Shown piece after piece: positions 1-5,218 of a stretch of 5,218 nucleotides of DNA. Within the stretch, counting starts at the first letter, position 1. Each line of letters begins with the position of its first letter. The stretch spans positions 1 to 5,218 of the forward strand of contig CAKZQX010000279.1 in the NCBI GenBank assembly GCA_937141995.1. The letters are read 5' to 3'. Source of the DNA: an uncultured Chloroflexaceae bacterium (GTDB lineage Bacteria > Chloroflexota > Chloroflexia > Chloroflexales > Chloroflexaceae). The notes under the pieces are model-generated. The model searched no databases, was not told the DNA's origin, and worked only from the letters and a program-made list of their open reading frames with translations. A program made the translations under genes and the position numbers.

Positions 1-1409
1 ACCGGGCCCGCCGCATCCCGCACGGCCACACCCCGGCAGAGCATCCAGCGGTACGCGCCATCCCGATGCTGCATCCGATGCTCATTCTCGAAGTGGGTAA
101 TCAGTCCCTTAAAATGAGCCGCCAGATGAATCTGCACCCGCTCCAGATCATCCCGGTGAATGCGTCCAAACCACTCATCCGGACTGCTGCCGAGGGCTTG
201 CTCATTCCAGCCCAGCATGGACTTCCAGCGCGGCGAAAAGTAGACCTGGTTGGTCCGCAGATCCCAATCCCACAGGCCATCATTTGCGCCCCGCGCCGCC
301 AGCGCATACCGCTCCTCACTCTCGCGTAGCGCCACGGCTGCCTGCCGATCCGCCGTAATATCGCGGAAGATGACCACACCGCCAATCGAGCGCCCCGATT
401 TAGTCTTGAGCGGATGCGCCGTAGCGCTTAACCACTTGCCCGCTTCCCAATCAACGTGCTGCACGAAGATCTCGGTGGCCTTTACCACTTCGCCACGTAA
501 CGCCCGGGCCAGCGGTAACATATCGGGCGGGTAGGGTGTTACCATATCCGTCTGGTAAAAGTGGGTTGAATCATGCCGGCACTGATTGGACAGTTCCCCC
601 GGATCAAGTTGCAAGATCTGTTCGGCCGCCGGGTTGAGATGCAACAGATCGGCATGTTCATCGACAACGACCACGCCATCATCCAGACTGTTGAGAATGG
701 AGCAGAGGATCTGCGTCTCCCGGCGTAGCGCCTCCTCGGATTGCGTCAACTCCTGCGCACGCTGCTCGGCGGCGGCACTACGCTCGGCGACCTGCTGCTC
801 AAGGGTGGTATTCAGCCGCTTGAGTTCTACTTCCACCTGGCGGCGCTCGGCATGGGCCACTTCCAGCGCATCCAGGATGCTAATAATTGTCGCGTGCCGG
901 TCGGCATTCACATTCGAGTCAGACAGATGGAGCAGCACATCGGGCCGATCGGCACAATAAGGCTGCTGCGCATCACGGTTCAGTTGTACCAGGCGCGTGA
1001 GCAGCGCGGTCTGCTCATGTTCGCGCAGCCGCTTTTTTTCCAGGCCGGCACTGACACGCGCATTGAGCAGCACAACATTGAACGGTTTGAAGAGATAATC
1101 TTCCGCGCCCAGTTCGATACAGCGGGCCACGCTCTCGACATCAAGCCGCGCGGATAGTACCACCACCGGGATATGACGCAATGCCGGTTCGGCGTTGAAA
1201 TATTCCAGAAACTGGTAACCATCCATTCCCGGCATCATAATGTCCAGCAAAATCAGATCAACCGGCTGTGTATGCAACAATTCCAGGGCATCTGCGCCAC
1301 CAGGTACGGTAATGACCGTATGTCCCATCCGTCGCAACCAGCGGGAGAGCAGTTCCCGATTATCCTCATTATCATCGACAACAAGCACAGTTCCCGGCAC
1401 ATGCTGCAT
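1..1409 (-). CDS. Response regulator with PAS domains (REC-PAS-PAS-...), 3' end missing; possible GGDEF/EAL or kinase output
   Basis: The frame is open for 469 codons from ATG at 1409 to the left edge, with no stop. Residues 6-125 are a receiver domain: acidic pair D12/D13, phospho-acceptor D56 in LLDIMMP, S86, and K108 in FKPF. Residues about 180-230 look like a coiled coil (Glu/Gln/Arg/Leu-rich heptads). Residues about 232-352 are a first PAS domain (DGVVVVDEHADLLHLNPAAE, ending FRDIT). Residues about 363-469 are a second, PAS_3-like fold (RYALAARGANDGLWDWDL, then a WFGRIHRDDLERV segment and RDGAYRWMLCRG), cut before its end. No membrane segment is seen, so it should be cytoplasmic. Family knowledge: this PAS type often precedes GGDEF or GGDEF-EAL domains, so c-di-GMP output is my first guess; hybrid histidine kinase is the alternative. 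The ATG lies 20 bp after the upstream kinase stop, behind a perfect Shine-Dalgarno, and is the only usual start codon after the preceding in-frame stop at 1445-1443. Confidence 0.9.
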   Translation of the reverse strand, partial: MQHVPGTVLVVDDNEDNRELLSRWLRRMGHTVITVPGGADALELLHTQPVDLILLDIMMPGMDGYQFLEYFNAEPALRHIPVVVLSARLDVESVARCIELGAEDYLFKPFNVVLLNARVSAGLEKKRLREHEQTALLTRLVQLNRDAQQPYCADRPDVLLHLSDSNVNADRHATIISILDALEVAHAERRQVEVELKRLNTTLEQQVAERSAAAEQRAQELTQSEEALRRETQILCSILNSLDDGVVVVDEHADLLHLNPAAEQILQLDPGELSNQCRHDSTHFYQTDMVTPYPPDMLPLARALRGEVVKATEIFVQHVDWEAGKWLSATAHPLKTKSGRSIGGVVIFRDITADRQAAVALRESEERYALAARGANDGLWDWDLRTNQVYFSPRWKSMLGWNEQALGSSPDEWFGRIHRDDLERVQIHLAAHFKGLITHFENEHRMQHRDGAYRWMLCRGVAVRDAAGP

Positions 1410-1415
1410 AATTCT

Positions 1416-1422
1416 ACCTCCT
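1416..1422 (-). promoter_or_regulatory. Strong ribosome-binding site of the REC-PAS-PAS gene
   Basis: On the minus strand this reads AGGAGGT, a full match to the anti-Shine-Dalgarno core, with a 6-nt spacer (AGAATT) before ATG at 1409. It is the best RBS in the window. It fixes the start of the third gene and suggests this gene is translated well independently of the kinase just upstream, with which it probably shares a transcript. Confidence 0.85.
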
Positions 1423-1429
1423 GGAGATG

Positions 1430-3301
1430 TCAGGTCTTCTGATCAGGTTGGCGCAAGCGCGGTACGCCGGCATCTCGCACCGCACCTGTTGTCCCTGCGG
1501 CTAACTGGTGTAATGCCGGTATATCGGTCGGCGCTGATGTCGCCGGAGATGCGCTCACCTGGGCAGGCAAACGTACGATAAAAGTTGATCCGGCGCCGCT
1601 GCTGCTTGTCACATGAATGCTCCCACCCATTAACTGGCACAAGCGCCGGCTGAGTGCCAGCCCCAGCCCGGCCCCACCATACTTGCGCGTGGTTGAGGGA
1701 TCACCCTGGGTGAACACATGGAACAGCGCATCGACCTGATCGGGCAGCATACCGATGCCCGTATCGGTGACCCGAAAGATAATCCATGCCTGTTCCGCGT
1801 CGATCTCGCGGGTCACATGCAGTGTTATGCGGCCATGCTCCGTAAACTTGGCGGCATTACTCAGCAGATTGAGCAGGATCTGGCGGACGCGGGTGCTATC
1901 CGCATGCATGGTTCCGGTTTCCGGCGCACACTGAACCTCCAGAACATTCGCCTGCCGGTCAACCAGGGGCTGCACGGTCTCGACCAGCGCCGTCACCAGG
2001 TCGGTAACCAGAAATGGCTCAATCGCGATCTCCATCCGGCCGGCTTCGATCTTGGAGAGATCCAGAATATCGCTGATCAGCGCCAGCAGATGCGCCCCCG
2101 CCAGGTTGATCCGCCCCAGATCGCGAATCATTTCTGTGTAGTGCCGATCACGAGCCTCTTCCTGGAGCAGTTCGCTGTAGCCAATAATGGCGTTTAACGG
2201 CGTACGCAACTCGTGGCTCATATTGGCAAGAAAAGCGCTCTTGGCCCGGTTAGCCGCTTCGGCGGCTTCTTTGGCCTGGTTCAGTTCGGTGATATCGCGC
2301 AGCACAATCAGGCGACCCGTCAGATGACCGGCGCGGTCATACAGCGGCGAGATACGTAAATCAAAGTTGTGCCGGCCGTCTTCCATATCCAGCGACAGCA
2401 GATCACGCGTCGTTGTCACATCCATGTAGCGCTGGATCAGATCGGGACGGTGCGCCAGCAGATGCGTTGCCGGTTGCCCAATAATCGTATGCGCCGAACG
2501 GCGCAGGATCTGACAACCCGCCGGGTTGACATCAACCACGCGCTGCTGGACATCAACTACAAACACGCCGTCGCTCATACTCTCGATGACCGCATCGCGC
2601 GCCACGGGGACAATATCCAGCAACCGGAACCGAAAAAGCCCCCATCCCAGGGCCACCCCGGACAGTGCCAACGCCGGTGGTGTCAGATCGATATAGGGCA
2701 ACGGACTGAGACCGGCAAGGGAGATGATATTGCTGATCCAGGGGGCGAGAATGCCGAGCAGCAATGTACTCACCTGACCGCGATAGAGTTGGGGGGAACG
2801 TAGGAGCGCCCGGATCAACAGAATCGTACTCAGCAGCAGCAAAATATAGGCATAGAACGCATGTATCCAGAACGCCGGGCCGTGGGTGACATTCCACAGG
2901 GTAAAGACCTCACCCGGTACCAGGTAAATGTCTGTCCAGAATAGGTGATGCAGATCATTGGTCAAGAGCAGCGATTCTACCAGCAGCGGCTCGATTGCCA
3001 GCAGCAGTACCGTCCGCCGGGTCAACCAGCGCGCCCGACCGGTATATTGCATAACAAACGCCAGCAGCGCCGCCGGAACCATCGTGATCCCAACATAGGA
3101 CAGTCGGGACCAGAATTGTTTGGATAGGATATCACTGCTGAGTAGCTCCAACGCCTCAGCCAGGGACCAGATCACAACCGCCAGCATCAGGCAGATAAAC
3201 GGCATCGCGCCGGGAGCAGCCCGATAGCGCCATGCAAAGATGGCAAGAATGGCCGATACAGTCGCGCCGATGAGGAGAAGAATGATGTACTGCATTGTCA
3301 C
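1430..3301 (-). CDS. Membrane sensor histidine kinase, 7TM-PAS-HisKA-HATPase_c
   Basis: Predicted inner-membrane sensor kinase of 623 residues from GTG 3301 (621 from ATG 3295). Residues 1-225 carry about seven hydrophobic segments (near 5-23, 32-53, 68-87, 97-113, 142-165, 177-195, 205-225). The motifs [19 protein letters not shown] and HHLFWTDI match the HisKA_7TM sensor family. Residues 232-340 are a PAS domain ([20 protein letters not shown]). A short helical linker leads to the H-box [12 protein letters not shown] with H363 and the HExxT pattern (E364, T367). The ATPase domain has N-box N478/N482, G1 box DTGIGM (513-518), F-box near 527-530, and G2 box GGAGLGL (542-548). All catalytic residues appear intact, so it should be active; the ligand is unknown. 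A 45-residue Ala/Pro/Thr-rich tail (about 579-623) follows the kinase core and looks like a disordered linker. There is no receiver domain of its own; the next gene begins with one 20 bp later. Confidence 0.95.
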   Translation of the reverse strand: MTMQYIILLLIGATVSAILAIFAWRYRAAPGAMPFICLMLAVVIWSLAEALELLSSDILSKQFWSRLSYVGITMVPAALLAFVMQYTGRARWLTRRTVLLLAIEPLLVESLLLTNDLHHLFWTDIYLVPGEVFTLWNVTHGPAFWIHAFYAYILLLLSTILLIRALLRSPQLYRGQVSTLLLGILAPWISNIISLAGLSPLPYIDLTPPALALSGVALGWGLFRFRLLDIVPVARDAVIESMSDGVFVVDVQQRVVDVNPAGCQILRRSAHTIIGQPATHLLAHRPDLIQRYMDVTTTRDLLSLDMEDGRHNFDLRISPLYDRAGHLTGRLIVLRDITELNQAKEAAEAANRAKSAFLANMSHELRTPLNAIIGYSELLQEEARDRHYTEMIRDLGRINLAGAHLLALISDILDLSKIEAGRMEIAIEPFLVTDLVTALVETVQPLVDRQANVLEVQCAPETGTMHADSTRVRQILLNLLSNAAKFTEHGRITLHVTREIDAEQAWIIFRVTDTGIGMLPDQVDALFHVFTQGDPSTTRKYGGAGLGLALSRRLCQLMGGSIHVTSSSGAGSTFIVRLPAQVSASPATSAPTDIPALHQLAAGTTGAVRDAGVPRLRQPDQKT

Positions 3302-3309
3302 GCACCATG

Positions 3310-3314
3310 CACCT
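3310..3314 (-). promoter_or_regulatory. Probable ribosome-binding site of the 7TM kinase, favouring a GTG start
   Basis: AGGTG on the minus strand lies 8 nt before GTG 3301, an ideal distance, and 14 nt before the in-frame ATG at 3295. A weaker GGTG at 3306-3303 lies 7 nt before ATG 3295, so the ATG is not excluded; the two proteins differ by only two residues. An ATG at 3308 is out of frame and is ignored. Confidence 0.5.
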
Positions 3315-3328
3315 GAACAACATCAGGC

Positions 3329-3396
3329 AAAAAATATATTGAATAACCGGATGCTGAAGTTGGAAGCTCCCCCTAGACCTCCAACTCCAGCATCCG
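3329..3396 (-). terminator. Long hairpin over the stop codon of the soluble kinase; candidate terminator or attenuator
   Basis: In minus-strand RNA, 3396-3378 pairs with 3366-3348 to give a 19-bp stem with two G-U wobbles and no mismatches. The 11-nt loop (3377-3367) includes the TAG stop. One arm is the coding sequence for the last residues (RMLELEV) of the soluble kinase. After the stem comes an AT-rich stretch ending in six U residues (3334-3329), about 13 nt beyond the stem base. The stem is long enough for an intrinsic terminator, but the U-run is displaced, so partial termination, mRNA stabilisation or a translation-linked switch are equally possible. On the plus strand there is no T-run after the stem. 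Confidence 0.5.
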
Positions 3397-5034
3397 CTCC
3401 GGCAGCTCTCTTGTCGCCTGGGCCACCGGAATCGTAAAACAGAATGTCGTTCCCTCACCCGGTGTGCTGGTAAACCAGACGCGCCCATCCTGCAACTCAA
3501 CCAGATGCCGGGTAATATACAATCCTAATCCGGTGCCGGGAATATTGGCAATATCCTGTCCGCTTCCCCGGAAGAATTTGCCGAAAATCCGGGGCTGATC
3601 CTCCAGGCTGATACCATAGCCACTATCCTGAACTGACAGGCGCACAACTTCCCGGGCGTGCAGCGTACCCGGGCGGTCAATGACATGTTCGGCGTGAATA
3701 TTAATTTCACCACCATGGGGAGTATACTTATAGGCATTGCTGACCAGATTAGAAAGAACCTGCGTCAGCCGGGTGCGATCCCCCCACACCAAAGGCAGAT
3801 CGGCGGCCACATCCAGCAGCAGCACCTGCTCATTCGCGGCAATCTGGGCGCGGGTGGAATTTAGCGCGGCTTCGACTACCGTGCCCACAGACAACGCCTC
3901 CGGTTCCAGGTTCAGATGCCCCGACTCGATGCGCGAGATATCGGCCAGATCGGAAACCAGGGCAATCATCAGATCAATATTAGCCCGAATTGCCTGCAAG
4001 AACTCCGTCTGTGTATCAGTCATTGCACCGGCAATACCAGTTGCCAGAATATCGGTGTAGCCCCGAATAGCGGTCATTGGCGTTTTAAGCTCATGGGTAG
4101 AAAACGAAATAAACTCACTCTTGGCAATATTCGCCGCCTGGACTGCGGCATAGAGTTGCGCATTGGCAATGGCAATCGCGGCATGATCACTCAGGCGTGA
4201 CAAAAATGCCATAATCTCATCGGTACACTGGCGCTCGGTGTGGCTCTCCAGCACAATCAGGCCAATGACATCGTTTTCCCGGCAGAGTGGCAGAACAACC
4301 CGGCACACGACCGTGGGAACGAGCCCGACACCATTGTGATCAGGCGTGGGTGGTGGTAGCCGCTGCCGTTGCGGCTGCCCGGTTGCAATCGCCGCATGCA
4401 CCGCCGGTATGTCGCCGGAGAGCAACCCGGTCTGTTCAGCGGTATCCCCGGTGCTATACCCTTCAGCCGCCATGATCCGGATACCGTCCGCCTCGACTGC
4501 GCCAATCAGCCCCGCATCGGCCCCCGACCGGCGAATGGCCCACTCCAGCGTCAAGCCCATGGCCCGATCCACATCCAGACTGGCATTCAACTCGCGGTCA
4601 ATCCGCTGAATGATTTGCAACTCTTCCAGGTATGCCTGCTCTTGATCGCGTAGACGTTTCTTTTCCAGACAGGCGTTAATCCGGGCCCGAAGCAGCGTTG
4701 CGTTGAATGGTTTGGTAAGATAATCCTCCGCGCCCAGGTCAATACAGCGAATGACACTATCGAACTCATTCAGGGCCGAGATAACAATCACTGGAATATG
4801 CCGGAGCACATCGTCGGCTTTGAGCTGCGCCAGCACTTCATAGCCGCTGATATCCGGCATCATGATGTCCAGCAATACCAGATCAACCGGCTGATTCCGC
4901 AGCAGCGCCATGGCCGCATGACCATCGGCGGCAGTCACGACAGAGTAACTCAGACGGCGCACATAGCGGCCAAGTAACTCAAGATTATCCGCATTGTCAT
5001 CAACAATCAGTATAACTTGTTGTTCTGGCTTCAT
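3373..5034 (-). CDS. Soluble histidine kinase with N-terminal receiver, REC-GAF-HisKA-HATPase_c
   Basis: A 553-residue cytoplasmic kinase without membrane segments. Residues 6-122 are a receiver (D12/D13, phospho-acceptor D56 in LLDIMMP, S86, K108 in TKPF). Residues 123-148 are a helical linker, and about 149-293 a GAF domain (VLPLCRENDVIGLIVLES and HAAIAIANAQLY at its end). The H-box is FSTHELKTPM with H314, E315 and T318. The ATPase domain shows N-box N429/N433, G1 DSGYGI (470-475), FGKFFRG (484-490), G2 GTGLGL (500-505) and PGEGTTF near 525-531. All key residues are present, so both phospho-acceptance and kinase activity are expected; the GAF ligand is unknown. I chose ATG 5034 because an SD-like GGAAGAGA lies 7 nt upstream and its receiver then aligns residue for residue with that of the third gene; a TTG at 5073 would add 13 residues. 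It is the first gene of the cluster, 71 bp before the 7TM kinase. The stop codon lies in a hairpin loop. Confidence 0.95.
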   Translation of the reverse strand: MKPEQQVILIVDDNADNLELLGRYVRRLSYSVVTAADGHAAMALLRNQPVDLVLLDIMMPDISGYEVLAQLKADDVLRHIPVIVISALNEFDSVIRCIDLGAEDYLTKPFNATLLRARINACLEKKRLRDQEQAYLEELQIIQRIDRELNASLDVDRAMGLTLEWAIRRSGADAGLIGAVEADGIRIMAAEGYSTGDTAEQTGLLSGDIPAVHAAIATGQPQRQRLPPPTPDHNGVGLVPTVVCRVVLPLCRENDVIGLIVLESHTERQCTDEIMAFLSRLSDHAAIAIANAQLYAAVQAANIAKSEFISFSTHELKTPMTAIRGYTDILATGIAGAMTDTQTEFLQAIRANIDLMIALVSDLADISRIESGHLNLEPEALSVGTVVEAALNSTRAQIAANEQVLLLDVAADLPLVWGDRTRLTQVLSNLVSNAYKYTPHGGEINIHAEHVIDRPGTLHAREVVRLSVQDSGYGISLEDQPRIFGKFFRGSGQDIANIPGTGLGLYITRHLVELQDGRVWFTSTPGEGTTFCFTIPVAQATRELPERMLELEV

Positions 5035-5041
5035 TCGGCTA

Positions 5042-5049
5042 TCTCTTCC
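5042..5049 (-). promoter_or_regulatory. Ribosome-binding site deciding the start of the soluble kinase
   Basis: GGAAGAGA on the minus strand lies 7 nt before ATG 5034. The match to AGGAGG is partial but well placed. No comparable site precedes the upstream TTG at 5073, which supports the 553-residue form. Confidence 0.55.
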
Positions 5050-5058
5050 ATATGTGTA

Positions 5059-5064
5059 ACTATA
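5059..5064 (-). promoter_or_regulatory. Weak candidate -10 element upstream of the kinase cluster
   Basis: TATAGT on the minus strand resembles a sigma-70 -10 box and would give a leader of roughly 18 nt, just long enough to include the ribosome-binding site. No good TTGACA-like -35 box is seen at 16-18 bp; that stretch is the pyrimidine-rich TTTGTTCT repeat. This is the only AT-rich promoter-like stretch before the first gene, so it is offered with low confidence. Confidence 0.25.
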
Positions 5065-5068
5065 CGAG

Positions 5069-5147
5069 AACAAAGAACAAAGAAACAGAGAACAGCGTGC
5101 ATCTGGAGCACTGTGTTGAACAAGCGGTCTATTGTCTGTTCTTTGTT
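5069..5147. repeat. 11-bp inverted repeat and related short repeats upstream of the cluster
   Basis: AACAAAGAACA at 5069-5079 is perfectly inverted as TGTTCTTTGTT at 5137-5147, with 57 bp between the arms. The left arm lies in a purine-rich run with tandem heptamers GAACAAA (5068-5074 and 5075-5081) and the related GAAACAG next. On the right, GTCTGTTC occurs at 5134-5141 and again at 5149-5156, 15 bp apart. Possible roles are operator sites or remnants of a dispersed repeat; neither can be decided here. Confidence 0.6.
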
Positions 5148-5160
5148 GGTCTGTTCGTTC

Positions 5161-5218
5161 TATGAGACTGTCTGAAAAGATGATTCGCGTCGGTCACACG
5201 GCATGCTGGGTGCCCTGA
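5161..5218. other. Right-edge stretch, possibly the end of an insertion sequence
   Basis: From about 5163 the plus strand reads TGAGACTGTCTGAAAAG, which resembles the terminal inverted repeats of some DDE-type insertion sequences. On the minus strand a short open frame entering from the right ends at TAG 5162-5160 with residues RRESSFQTVS, the kind of transposase C-terminus that runs into an inverted repeat. Only 58 bases are visible, so the partner repeat and a transposase cannot be seen. If this is not an IS end, I see nothing supportable here. Confidence 0.2.

Noticed and set aside
1430..1432. Readthrough of the TGA stop joining the 7TM kinase to the receiver gene
   Set aside because: The two genes are in different frames, so suppressing the TGA would not produce the fusion; a frameshift would be needed, and the strong RBS makes separate translation more likely.
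1718..2197. Plus-strand open frame of 159 codons inside the 7TM kinase gene
   Set aside because: It lies fully antisense to the conserved kinase core, shows no recognisable domain, and is rich in Gln/Arg/His as expected from reverse reading of this codon usage. The same applies to 2369-2803 and 741-1157 on the plus strand.
3156..3308. Minus-strand ATG at 3308 as a start between the RBS and the 7TM kinase start
   Set aside because: It is out of frame with the kinase; the frame lacks any domain and overlaps the first transmembrane segments.
5031..5051. Six-codon leader ORF (MEEIAE) whose TGA overlaps the ATG of the soluble kinase as ATGA
   Set aside because: Its ATG overlaps the ribosome-binding site of the kinase and has no Shine-Dalgarno of its own, so it is most likely a chance frame.
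5035..5073. Upstream TTG start at 5073 adding 13 residues to the soluble kinase
   Set aside because: The added residues (FSYSYTYGRDSR) are not typical of receivers, no Shine-Dalgarno precedes the TTG, and ATG 5034 has an SD-like site and matches the start position of the paralogous receiver in the third gene.
5162..5218. Plus-strand 18-codon ORF (MRLSEKMIRVGHTACWVP) ending exactly at the window edge
   Set aside because: It is too short, has no Shine-Dalgarno and no hydrophobic or toxin-like character; the coincidence with the edge has no biological meaning.
1..5218. CRISPR array, tRNA, rRNA or riboswitch
   Set aside because: No regularly spaced direct repeats, cloverleaf-like segments or rRNA-like stretches were seen on reading, and the non-coding space amounts to only about 275 bases in total.

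Overview
The window is a block of bacterial two-component signalling genes. All three genes are on the minus strand, so they are read from right to left. The order is a soluble receiver-GAF-histidine kinase (5034 to 3373), a membrane 7TM-PAS-histidine kinase (3301 to 1430), and a receiver-PAS-PAS protein (1409 to beyond position 1) that is cut by the left edge. The third gene is a long open frame with no stop inside the window. About 95% of the window is coding on this one strand.

The domain styles suggest a filamentous anoxygenic phototroph of the Chloroflexota (Chloroflexus/Roseiflexus-like). They are an N-terminal receiver fused to GAF and HisKA, a HisKA_7TM-type sensor module, and multi-PAS receivers, in fairly GC-rich coding DNA with AT-richer spacers. 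This assignment is inference from gene style only; no taxonomic marker is present.

Region by region: 5035-5218 is non-coding as far as I can see. It holds a candidate promoter, a set of AGAACAAA/TTTGTTCT-type repeated words forming an 11-bp inverted repeat, and an edge sequence (about 5163-5218) that could be the end of an insertion sequence. The 71-bp spacer 3302-3372 contains half of a strong 19-bp hairpin whose other half is the last codons of the first kinase; an AT-rich tail follows, so it may act as a terminator or attenuator. Only 20 bp separate the second kinase from the third gene, which has a perfect AGGAGGT ribosome-binding site.

A likely working model (inference): the membrane 7TM kinase and the soluble GAF kinase feed phosphate into the two closely related receiver domains (genes 1 and 3, about 59% identical by hand alignment). 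The third protein is the probable output or integrator. Its second PAS domain resembles those that often precede GGDEF or GGDEF-EAL domains, so c-di-GMP turnover is a reasonable guess for the part off the left edge, but a hybrid histidine kinase cannot be excluded.
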